A stretch of DNA of 64,000 nt from Aliiroseovarius sp. S1123 (GTDB lineage Bacteria > Pseudomonadota > Alphaproteobacteria > Rhodobacterales > Rhodobacteraceae): assembly GCF_023015885.1 (NCBI RefSeq), contig NZ_JALKBE010000004.1, positions 1 to 64,000 of the forward strand. Reading direction: 5' to 3'. Every line of letters begins with the position of its first letter. Positions within the stretch are counted from its first letter, which is position 1. The translations under genes and the position numbers were made by a program. The notes under the pieces were generated by a model. It searched no databases and was not told the DNA's origin. It saw only the letters and a program-made list of their open reading frames with translations. Positions 8,256 to 15,182 of this stretch are shown here, one piece after another.

Positions 8256-9248
8256 ATGGATTTCACGATGCCTTTGACAGAATTGCCGAGCCACACCTTT
8301 TCCGGGGCCATGTACAACCCGGACCTGATTCACGCGAACACATTGAACGCATTGCTGGGAGAAGAGAGCGAACCCGCCGAGAAGGAAGAAAGCAGTCTTC
8401 CGCAAGATCTGGCCGAATTGCTAGACGAAGGGGGGACTCATGAACAGGCCATGGCGGCACTGGAAAAGGCGGTTCTATCCGGAACATTCTTGGACGATGA
8501 TGATTTCGTGGTCAAAACCAACTCGGAGAACCCACAGGCCATATGGAACGACATCAAAAATGACATTTCAAATGCGCCCGTTCTAACGAGAGTTGACCCA
8601 AAACTGGTTGAGCAAAACGTCGACAGTTTCCGCATCTTCGAAATCACTGAAGAAGATGACCGAATGCATCTGTTTATCAATGGGGCCTTGGCGGCAGATC
8701 TCCCTTTGGGGGCCATCAGCAAGACAGATTTTGAGAAAATTATTGTTTTCATTCAGGGTGTCCTCGATTCAATCTCGCTTGCCTTCGCCTTGCTGGGAAT
8801 TGGCGTCGCCAAAGGAAAAACATGGGCCACGGATCTGGCTGACAATCTAAAACGGCCCAAAAGCTGGTTAAGCACCGCAAAATCCGCTTTCGGGAAATTC
8901 ACAAGTGCTTATGCCAAATACAAAAGATATTTGGCCGACAGCCCCGAAGAAACAAAGAAGGCCCGCAAGCAGGATGCCGCGACGAAAGCCATGGACCTGT
9001 TCGCAAGCGCTTATCTTGGTTTCGTAGGTGTGATTCTTAAGACCGCTTGGCGCATCGTAAAGATGGTCCTCACATTGATATTCGGGAATATCAGAGAAGT
9101 TCTGAGGCTCCTGTGTCAATTGACCAAAGCCGCGATTGAATGGGCGGGAATGGGCGCGGCCAAGCTTGCATTTGCTATCATTGACGCCATTTTGGCAGCA
9201 ATTGCCGTCTGGGATGATGTGGCCAAATGGAAAGAGCTAAAGTCCTAG
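8256..9248 (+). CDS. Unknown protein with hydrophobic C-terminal region
   Basis: About 330 residues from the ATG at 8256; a GTG at 8205 and an ATG at 8268 are alternatives, and none has a clear ribosome-binding site. The first 150 residues are acidic and soluble. A hydrophobic segment follows near residue 170 (GVLDSISLAFALLGIGV), then a basic amphipathic stretch, then two or three long hydrophobic or amphipathic helices (residues about 250-325). No domain is recognised. Base composition is less GC-rich than the flanks. The arrangement of a soluble head and a late hydrophobic bundle recalls membrane-inserting effectors, but there is no secretion tag or immunity partner, so no function is claimed. 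Confidence 0.7.
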   Translation: MDFTMPLTELPSHTFSGAMYNPDLIHANTLNALLGEESEPAEKEESSLPQDLAELLDEGGTHEQAMAALEKAVLSGTFLDDDDFVVKTNSENPQAIWNDIKNDISNAPVLTRVDPKLVEQNVDSFRIFEITEEDDRMHLFINGALAADLPLGAISKTDFEKIIVFIQGVLDSISLAFALLGIGVAKGKTWATDLADNLKRPKSWLSTAKSAFGKFTSAYAKYKRYLADSPEETKKARKQDAATKAMDLFASAYLGFVGVILKTAWRIVKMVLTLIFGNIREVLRLLCQLTKAAIEWAGMGAAKLAFAIIDAILAAIAVWDDVAKWKELKS

Positions 9249-9274
9249 CCTCAGGGCTTATGGTCCGGCAGCCC

Positions 9275-9730
9275 CTACCCCATCGGCAGCACATTCCGCT
9301 TCACCATTGTCCGCAAGGTAAAACTCGACCGCATCCGTGCGATGCCGTCGACGCGCATCAATTTCTCTTCCATGAAGTGGTCGAAGGTGGTCAGGTCGGC
9401 GACGACGACGCGCAGAAGGATGTCTCGGTTGCCGCTCATCAGGTGGCACTCCATCACCTCGTCCATGCGCGATACGGCGCGTTCGAATTTGGTGACGGCC
9501 TCGCCCATTTGGCTTTCCAGTTCGACCGAGATGAAGACCGTCACAGGCAGGCCGAGCTTGGCTTGATCGACGCGCGCGCCATAGCCGGTGATCACCCCGG
9601 CCTCTTCCAGCGCAGTGATGCGGCGGGCGCAGGGTGTCGGGGACAGGCCGACAGCGCTGGCGAGGTCGCCCAGCTTCTGGCGCCCATTCTCTTGCAGGGC
9701 GGCGATGATGCGGCGGTCGATGGCGTCCAT
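9275..9730 (-). CDS. Lrp/AsnC-family transcriptional regulator
   Basis: 151 residues from the ATG at 9730. An N-terminal helix-turn-helix (DRRIIAALQENGRQKLGDLASAVGLSPTPC split across residues 4-35) is followed by the RAM ligand-binding domain (about 60-145). It is transcribed away from the amino-acid dehydrogenase gene, and the 124-base gap holds a 20-bp palindrome. By the usual logic of this family it probably senses an amino acid and controls the dehydrogenase, and may repress itself. The ribosome-binding site is weak. Confidence 0.88.
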   Translation of the reverse strand: MDAIDRRIIAALQENGRQKLGDLASAVGLSPTPCARRITALEEAGVITGYGARVDQAKLGLPVTVFISVELESQMGEAVTKFERAVSRMDEVMECHLMSGNRDILLRVVVADLTTFDHFMEEKLMRVDGIARMRSSFTLRTMVKRNVLPMG

Positions 9731-9822
9731 TAGGTTTTTCTCGTTATGGCGTCTTTTGCATAAGATAATCTCTAACATTTCACGAGTCGACGCCTGATTT
9801 TGGTGAATTTCCCCCAGTCCAC

Positions 9823-9842
9823 GTTGTTAGCCTGTTAACAAC
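9823..9842. promoter_or_regulatory. 20-bp palindrome, candidate Lrp-family operator
   Basis: GTTGTTAgcctgtTAACAAC is a perfect 7-bp inverted repeat with a 6-base spacer. It sits directly before the ribosome-binding site of the dehydrogenase gene and 93 bases upstream of the divergent regulator start. Binding here would block transcription or early elongation of the dehydrogenase. The link to the regulator is inferred from position. Confidence 0.45.
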
Positions 9843-9854
9843 AGGGAGGACATC

Positions 9855-10904
9855 ATGAACATTACACAAGTGGCATCGCACACCCACGAAAGCGTCTACC
9901 GCGTCGAAGCAGCCGAGTTTGGGCTGGTCGGATTTATCGCTATCCACTCGACCGCGCTTGGCCCGGCGGCGGGCGGGTTGCGGATGAAACCTTACGGGTC
10001 CGAGGGCGAAGCGCTGACCGATGCGCTGCGTTTATCCGAGGGCATGACCTATAAGAACGCGGCGGCGGGGCTGCCCTTGGGTGGCGGGAAATCGGTGATC
10101 ATGGGCGATCCGAACACGCTGAAAACACCCGAACTGCTGCGCGCTTTCGGGAAAGCCGTTGAGGCCTGCGAAGGCCGCTACTGGACGGCCGAAGACATGG
10201 GTATGACGCCGGCGGACATGGCCGAGGTAGCGAAGGAGTCGCGCTACGTCGCCGGGCTGGCGGACGGCAAGTTCGCGTCGGGCGACCCCTCTCCGATCAC
10301 TGCGCGCGGGATTTTCAACGCGATCCGTCAAGTGTCCAAGCACGCTTTGGGCGATGCGTCGTTGAAGGGCCGCGTGATTTCGGTTCAGGGGTTGGGGCAT
10401 GTGGGCTGGAACCTGTGTCACCGTCTGAAAGCCGCGGGCGCCGAGCTGATCGTCACCGACGTCGACCCGGCCCGCGTACAGGCCGCCGTCACATCATTGG
10501 GGGCAACGCCCGCATCGCTGGACGAAATCTATGCGGTCAAGGCCGACATTTTTGCGCCCTGCGCGATCGGCGGCATACTGAACGCGGATACAATTCCGAT
10601 GTTGAAGGTGAAAGCCGTGGCGGGCGGCGCCAACAACCAACTGGCCACGCCTCAAGACGCCGAGCTGCTGCACGGCCGCGGCATCCTCTACGCTCCTGAT
10701 TTTGTCGCAAATGGTGGCGGCATTATCAACGTCGCGACCGAGATCCTTGAGATCGAAAACCAAACCGACTGGGTGAACGAGAAACTGCGCGCCCTGGACA
10801 AGTCCATGGGCGATATCCTGACAAGCGCGTGCCAAGCTGATGTCAGTCCGGTCGTGGTGGCACAGGATGTGGTCACGCGCTCGATGACCTCTTTCGCGGC
10901 ATAA
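9855..10904 (+). CDS. Leucine/valine/phenylalanine-type amino acid dehydrogenase
   Basis: 349 residues. NAD-dependent oxidative deamination of a branched-chain or aromatic amino acid to its 2-oxo acid and ammonium in the cytoplasm. The Glu/Leu/Phe/Val dehydrogenase signature is seen as LPLGGGKSVIMGDP (about residues 74-87) containing the catalytic lysine, followed by AEDMGM, and the Rossmann fold begins near VISVQGLGHVGWNL (about 174-187). GGGAGGA gives a strong start at 9855. The length is that of leucine dehydrogenase rather than glutamate dehydrogenase. A divergent Lrp-type regulator flanks it. Exact substrate preference cannot be read from the sequence. Confidence 0.88.
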   Translation: MNITQVASHTHESVYRVEAAEFGLVGFIAIHSTALGPAAGGLRMKPYGSEGEALTDALRLSEGMTYKNAAAGLPLGGGKSVIMGDPNTLKTPELLRAFGKAVEACEGRYWTAEDMGMTPADMAEVAKESRYVAGLADGKFASGDPSPITARGIFNAIRQVSKHALGDASLKGRVISVQGLGHVGWNLCHRLKAAGAELIVTDVDPARVQAAVTSLGATPASLDEIYAVKADIFAPCAIGGILNADTIPMLKVKAVAGGANNQLATPQDAELLHGRGILYAPDFVANGGGIINVATEILEIENQTDWVNEKLRALDKSMGDILTSACQADVSPVVVAQDVVTRSMTSFAA

Positions 10905-10911
10905 CGTGAAA

Positions 10912-10943
10912 GGCGCTGTCCGCTCCGTCGTACGGACAGCGCC
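10912..10943 (+). terminator. Hairpin after the dehydrogenase gene
   Basis: An 11-bp perfect stem (10912-10922 with 10933-10943) and a 10-base loop lie just past the stop. Only a short gTTTTg follows, further on, so termination may be incomplete. Confidence 0.55.
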
Positions 10944-11051
10944 GACAACCGAGTTTTGAACTTCGAGGAAATTGCATCTGGCGCATTCTGTCGGTATCCT
11001 GTGTGCAAATCGGGCAGCAGACCCGAACAGGCAGACTTGTAAGGTGATGGA

Positions 11052-11357
11052 ATGAAACGAGCAGTTCTTGCAGTGACCTTGACGGCCGCGATGCTATCAG
11101 GACCATCGGCCTATGGCGGCACGATTGAACGCGCCTGCTTGAAGGCGGATCGCCCCGATGCCACGCGTTCCCTGTGCCGCTGCATTCAAAAAGTTGCCGA
11201 TGCAACCCTGTCGGGCGGTGAACGTTCGAAAGTGGCCAAGTTCTTCAGCGACCCGCACAAAAGCCAATCTACACGCCAGTCCGACCGGCGCTCGGACGAG
11301 CAGTTCTGGAAAAGATACAAGCGGTTCGGCGAACTGGTGTCGCAAAACTGCAGTTAA
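11052..11357 (+). CDS. Small exported protein of unknown function
   Basis: 101 residues. A signal peptide covers about residues 1-22 (cleavage after SAYG or nearby). The mature part has four cysteines (CLK, LCRCI, NCS), suggesting two disulfides in the periplasm, and a basic C-terminal half with FFSDPHKSQ and FWKRYKRFG. Similar cysteine-bearing small exported proteins are common in Rhodobacterales; I know of no assigned function. Its TAA overlaps the stop of the convergent phosphatase gene by a few bases. Confidence 0.72.
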   Translation: MKRAVLAVTLTAAMLSGPSAYGGTIERACLKADRPDATRSLCRCIQKVADATLSGGERSKVAKFFSDPHKSQSTRQSDRRSDEQFWKRYKRFGELVSQNCS

Positions 11358-11806
11358 GACAGCTGCGCGATTAGTCCCAATGATGCCGCCTGAACCAGAT
11401 CCAGTGTCTGGTCAAAATCACGCGTGTAATACGGGTCCGGCACGTGATCCACGCCGACCTCGGGTGCGAAATCAGTGAAGATCTGGACGGGCGTTTGCGA
11501 TCCCTTTGGCCGCAGACGTTCGATATTGTCGAGATTGCTGTCATCCATACCGATAATCAGGTCGAACGTCTCAAAATCGCGAGACGTGAACTGACGTGCG
11601 CGCAAGTCGGATAGGTCGACCCCCCGCGCTTTAGCCGCGGCCTGCATCGGTGCATAAGGTGCTTCCCCAACATGCCAATCCGACGTCCCGGCGCTGTCGG
11701 TCACAACCTCAAGCCCTGCTTCGGCGGCAAGCGTGCGAAAGACACCTTCGGCGCTCGGGGAGCGGCAGATATTACCGAGGCAGACGAAAAGAACACGTGT
11801 TGTCAT
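11354..11806 (-). CDS. Low-molecular-weight protein-tyrosine phosphatase
   Basis: 150 residues. The phosphate-binding loop CLGNICR (C9 to R15) with the following Ser is the catalytic signature, and the general acid lies in DPYY near residue 118. The length is that of the family. It would dephosphorylate tyrosine residues on cytoplasmic or membrane proteins; no exopolysaccharide kinase gene is adjacent, so a polysaccharide role is not supported here. The gene ends head-on with the small exported protein gene. Confidence 0.93.
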   Translation of the reverse strand: MTTRVLFVCLGNICRSPSAEGVFRTLAAEAGLEVVTDSAGTSDWHVGEAPYAPMQAAAKARGVDLSDLRARQFTSRDFETFDLIIGMDDSNLDNIERLRPKGSQTPVQIFTDFAPEVGVDHVPDPYYTRDFDQTLDLVQAASLGLIAQLS

Positions 11807-11841
11807 AGGGGCGTTGTAGCGGCGCGGGTCGGGGCTGTCAC

Positions 11842-12075
11842 CTACCCGTCCTTGCGCCAGACCATTTTCATATAAAGGCGCCCGCCCCGCAGCTCGTCAC
11901 ACATTTGGTCAATGCGCTTTTGCCGTGTCTCGGGGCGTTTAGCCCGGGCGATCCAGCCAAGATAGTCGTTCCGCTGATAGGGCGGGCGCGCGTCATAGGC
12001 GGGCCTCAGCCCTTCGGCGTCCAGACGGGTCGCAATATCATCTGGCATGGGGTGGATCGGGCGTTTCAAGGTCAT
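11842..12075 (-). CDS. Short YdeI/OmpD-associated-like protein
   Basis: 77 residues from the ATG at 12075; a TTG at 12111 would add 12 residues. The segment YLGWIARAKRPETRQKRI matches the C-terminal YdeI/OmpD-associated motif, in which an aromatic-rich helix is followed by KRxETRxxRI. Family members are normally much longer, so this is either a stand-alone C-terminal domain or a shortened copy. Function is not known. Neither start has a clear ribosome-binding site. Confidence 0.65.
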   Translation of the reverse strand: MTLKRPIHPMPDDIATRLDAEGLRPAYDARPPYQRNDYLGWIARAKRPETRQKRIDQMCDELRGGRLYMKMVWRKDG

Positions 12076-12180
12076 TGGATTAAATTGCAATACACATAGT
12101 TCGCAGGTCAACGGGCGCCCTTTCGCTTAACATGAAGATCGTGTCTTGCGGCGCCCTTTGCACTGGGTCAAAAGCACTGC

Positions 12181-12831
12181 ATGTCGCGTGCAAAACCTTA
12201 CTCTTTGAACTGTCCAATTTCCCTATCCCTTGACCTTCTGGGCAACCGTTGGGCGCTGCATGTCCTGCGCGAGCTGCATGCGGGTCCATCCGGCTTTGGC
12301 AAGCTGCGTGATGGGTTGCCGGGGATTGCGACCAATATGCTGTCTGCCCGTCTGGCCGAACTGGTCGAGGCAGGCTTGGTCTCGAAATCCGGGCGCGTCT
12401 ATGCGCTGACGGAACGCGGACAAGCGACACGCGGGATCCTGTTCGAACTCGCGCGGTTCGGCCGGGATATTTCTGCACCCCAGGATGCCGCCTTAACCGA
12501 TGCGCCCTCGTCGCGGGTCGCCGTGCTGGCAGGTGCGATTGAACGCGCCGCTGGGCCGCTCGATGAGTTGCGCGCCGAGATCTGGCTGGACGATGCGCCG
12601 TTCTCGCTGACGGTTTCGCAGGGGCGGGCGGCCATGGTGGCGGGCTCTATGCCGCTGGCGCCAGTGCGGCTTGGCTTTGCGTGGAAGGACCTCGAGGCCG
12701 TTGCACAGGGCGAACAGCGCGTGGCCAATTTCGCCGCCCAAGGCGAGATCGCCGCGCAGGATCCCTTGCAAGTGGCCGCGTTGCTTGATCTGTTGCAAAA
12801 GGCAATGGACATCTATGGCGGCTTTAAATGA
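12181..12831 (+). CDS. HxlR-family transcriptional regulator
   Basis: 216 residues. An N-terminal winged helix of the HxlR type covers about residues 8-95, with the characteristic LLGNRWALHVLRELHAG and the late LTERGQATR. The C-terminal half (about 110-215) is an extra domain, likely ligand-binding and reminiscent of an SCP2-like fold, which occurs in a subset of HxlR proteins. The stop overlaps the start of the sirtuin gene (ATGA), so the two are translationally coupled. Confidence 0.86.
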   Translation: MSRAKPYSLNCPISLSLDLLGNRWALHVLRELHAGPSGFGKLRDGLPGIATNMLSARLAELVEAGLVSKSGRVYALTERGQATRGILFELARFGRDISAPQDAALTDAPSSRVAVLAGAIERAAGPLDELRAEIWLDDAPFSLTVSQGRAAMVAGSMPLAPVRLGFAWKDLEAVAQGEQRVANFAAQGEIAAQDPLQVAALLDLLQKAMDIYGGFK

Positions 12832-13517
12832 CACATATCCTGATCCTGACCGGCGCTGGCATTTCGGCTGAAAGCGGGTTGGGAACGTTTCGCGACGTCG
12901 ACGGGCTTTGGACGAAATACGATCTGGAAGACGTGGCAACGCCCGAAGGCTTTGCCCGTGATCCCGCGCTGGTGCACGCGTTCTATAACGCCCGACGCGC
13001 CAATTGTCTGGACGCTGCCCCCAACGCTGCCCATGACGCTTTGGGCCGCTTGCAAGCCCAGCACACAGGCCGCGTGACGCTGGTCACGCAGAACGTCGAC
13101 GACCTGCATGAACGCGGCGGCGCGACAGATGTGATCCATATGCATGGGGAACTGGCGGGGGCACTCTGCGCGCAGTGCGACCATCGTTGGCCCGCCCCGC
13201 GCGAGATGTCTCCGTCCGCCCCCTGCCCCAGTTGCAACGTCCCGCGTACCCGCCCCGATATCGTCTGGTTCGGAGAGATGCCCTATCAGATGGACATGAT
13301 CTATACCGCGTTGGGCGAGGCGGACCTGTTCGTCGCCATCGGCACCTCGGGCACGGTCTATCCTGCCGCTGGGTTTGTGGGCGAAGCACGCGCCATGGGC
13401 ATTCCGACGCTGGAACTAAATCTGGAACCCTCAGACACAGCTGGCATCTTTGACGATGCACGCTTCGGCCCCGCGACTACGATCGTCCCCGCTTGGGTGG
13501 ACGAGGTATTGGGCTAG
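12828..13517 (+). CDS. cobB: NAD-dependent protein deacylase, sirtuin class
   Basis: 229 residues. Removes acyl groups from lysines using NAD. Visible are GAGISAESGLGTFR (residues 9-22), TQNVDDLH with the catalytic region near residue 86, the active-site His in MHGEL (about 107), and four zinc cysteines as CAQC and CPSC. Y53 and R56 form the YxxR motif that in SIRT5 and bacterial CobB reads acidic acyl groups, so desuccinylase or demalonylase activity is plausible. It overlaps the HxlR regulator by four bases and is probably its operon partner. Confidence 0.93.
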   Translation: MTHILILTGAGISAESGLGTFRDVDGLWTKYDLEDVATPEGFARDPALVHAFYNARRANCLDAAPNAAHDALGRLQAQHTGRVTLVTQNVDDLHERGGATDVIHMHGELAGALCAQCDHRWPAPREMSPSAPCPSCNVPRTRPDIVWFGEMPYQMDMIYTALGEADLFVAIGTSGTVYPAAGFVGEARAMGIPTLELNLEPSDTAGIFDDARFGPATTIVPAWVDEVLG

Positions 13518-13523
13518 TCCGCC

Positions 13524-13556
13524 AAAAAGGAAAGGCCGCAGCGATACGCTACGGCC
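13524..13556 (-). terminator. Intrinsic terminator for minus-strand transcripts
   Basis: A 9-10 bp stem with one mismatch (13534-13543 with 13547-13556) is followed on the minus strand by TTTCCTTTTT. It would stop transcription coming from the copper-chaperone operon before it runs into cobB. A second GC-rich hairpin lies at about 13583-13620. Confidence 0.6.
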
Positions 13557-13639
13557 ATCCGAGGGTGACGAACCCCCTTAAGGGGCACGGGGCTGGGGAC
13601 GCATAATCGCCCCGCACCCCCAATTCTGAATGGCTGTCC

Positions 13640-14173
13640 TTAGTTGGAGACCGCAGCGCCGTGGTTCATGGCGCCTTGACCCTCGCCCATTTTACCATCT
13701 TCAGGCTTGCCGTGCTGCATGCCGCCACCCATCGGGTTGCGATTCAGATCGACCGGGATCTCGACGGTCATCTCACCGGCTTTTTCAAACACCAGCGTCA
13801 CAGTCAGGGTTTCGCCATCCACGAAGGGCGCGTTCAGGCCCATGAACATCACGTGGTCGCCACCGCGCTTCAGCGCGTGCATGCCGCCAGCGGCAATGGG
13901 GAAGCCCTCTTCGACTTCCATCATCTTCATTACGCCGTCACCCAAATCTTTGTGGGTATGCAGCTCGACCCGCTTGGCGGCATCAGATTTCGCGGCGATC
14001 AGGCGATCATCTTCTGCGCCGTGGTTCATGATCTGGAAGAAGGCGGCACCGGCCTTGGCATTCATGCCCGAAGCACGCGCATAGGCGTCGTTGATCATGA
14101 TGTCACCCGCGAAAGCAGGCATGGAAAGAAGGGCAGCTGCACCGGCAGCCAGAACGGTTTTCATACGGAACAT
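13640..14173 (-). CDS. Periplasmic copper chaperone, PCu(A)C family
   Basis: 177 residues. A signal peptide spans about 1-22 (SMPAFAG). The PCu(A)C domain has the copper-binding histidine and methionines, including GGMHALKRGGDHVMFMGL at about residues 95-115. The tail is rich in Met, His and Gly (MGGGMQHGKPEDGKMGEG), which would add metal-binding capacity. Family members deliver Cu(I) to the CuA or CuB site of cytochrome c oxidase. AAGGA precedes the ATG. The upstream gene on the same strand is a small exported protein 42 bases away, likely in the same operon. Confidence 0.92.
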   Translation of the reverse strand: MFRMKTVLAAGAAALLSMPAFAGDIMINDAYARASGMNAKAGAAFFQIMNHGAEDDRLIAAKSDAAKRVELHTHKDLGDGVMKMMEVEEGFPIAAGGMHALKRGGDHVMFMGLNAPFVDGETLTVTLVFEKAGEMTVEIPVDLNRNPMGGGMQHGKPEDGKMGEGQGAMNHGAAVSN

Positions 14174-14215
14174 AGTCTTGTCCTTAGGTCTTTGGGTTGG
14201 TCTTGATTGAAGGGA

Positions 14216-14563
14216 TCAGACCAGCGCCGGGGGACCTCGGGCAGACGGGGACAGTTCATCCCGACCCGGCATGGCGACAGCACGCGAAGGGACGATGCGC
14301 GCAATCACCCGTGTTTCGGGCATATCCAGGGATGGAAGGAAAAATGAGACCGCAAAGATCGACGTGCCATCGGGGCACAGGTGCACCGATTCGATGGGCT
14401 CGCCATCGGGACCAAGCGTGATGGTGGTCATGCCGGTACCGGTACACAGCACCATTTCGAACGCACCATTCATATCCGGGTTTTCACCACGGGCATCCGC
14501 CAGCGCAAAGCTGGTGATTGTCAGCGCAAAGGCCAGAACATATGCAAATACCGCACGGATCAT
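14216..14563 (-). CDS. Small exported DUF2946-like protein
   Basis: 115 residues. An N-terminal signal or anchor helix covers about residues 3-22. Two cysteines appear as VLCTGTGM and HLCPDG, spaced roughly as in DUF2946 proteins, and the end is GPPALV, also like that family. DUF2946 genes often travel with copper genes, and this one lies directly upstream of the copper chaperone on the same strand. A role in periplasmic metal handling is inferred from context only. Confidence 0.65.
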   Translation of the reverse strand: MIRAVFAYVLAFALTITSFALADARGENPDMNGAFEMVLCTGTGMTTITLGPDGEPIESVHLCPDGTSIFAVSFFLPSLDMPETRVIARIVPSRAVAMPGRDELSPSARGPPALV

Positions 14564-14631
14564 GTCCCCTAGCTATGCCGCTTTTTCAGGGGCGACAAGT
14601 GACAAAATGTAACAGGTAGGGCACACGCGAA

Positions 14632-14661
14632 AACCGCCCGCAGCCAAGGGCCGGGGCGGTT
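14632..14661 (-). terminator. Intrinsic terminator of rpmB
   Basis: An 8-bp perfect stem AACCGCCC/GGGCGGTT closes a 14-base loop and is followed by TTTTC on the minus strand, about 30 bases past the rpmB stop. Confidence 0.75.
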
Positions 14662-14693
14662 CAAAATCTGGTCGATCCAGAAAAGCGCGGGGC

Positions 14694-14981
14694 TTAGGCG
14701 GCTGCCTGAGCTTTCGCGATTTCTTTCTTGATCTTCAGAGCGTTGGCCGACAGCTCAACGTCTTTGGCTTTTGCCAGGAACGCGTCCAGACCACCACGGT
14801 GGTCAACCGAACGCAGGGCAGCAGCCGAGATGCGCAGTTTGAATGCGCGACCCAGTGCTTCCGACTGAAGCGTCACGTCGTTCAGGTTCGGCAGAAACCG
14901 GCGGCGGGTTCTGTTTTTGGCGTGGCTGACATTGTTGCCAGTCATCGGGCCTTTTCCGGTCAGTTCGCAAACACGCGACAT
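14694..14981 (-). CDS. rpmB: 50S ribosomal protein L28
   Basis: 95 residues. Begins [21 protein letters not shown], the conserved L28 start, followed by the basic [11 protein letters not shown] segment and the alphaproteobacterial C-terminal extension ending in AKAQAAA. A structural protein of the large ribosomal subunit. It is monocistronic here, without rpmG, and has its own terminator. Confidence 0.97.
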   Translation of the reverse strand: MSRVCELTGKGPMTGNNVSHAKNRTRRRFLPNLNDVTLQSEALGRAFKLRISAAALRSVDHRGGLDAFLAKAKDVELSANALKIKKEIAKAQAAA

Positions 14982-15150
14982 GGCTCTTATCCTTGCTCTC
15001 TCGGGCCAGATTGGTGAGATTTCAGCGCGCCCTCGCGCCGCTCACGTCCAGCCGGTCAATACAAACGGGCACTGCCACGGCAGCGCCCCGAATTCCGTCC
15101 GCGGTGAATAGACGCCTTATCGGGGGACGTCAAGTGAGTCGCGGGGCAGC

Positions 15151-15171
15151 GGGGCAGGAAATTTCCGCCCC
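15151..15171 (-). terminator. Hairpin after the ABC exporter gene
   Basis: GGGGC/GCCCC stem enclosing a GGAAATTTCC palindrome, 12 bases beyond the stop. There is no T-tract, so it may stabilise the mRNA end rather than terminate. Confidence 0.4.
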
Positions 15172-15182
15172 ACCGCAATTGT

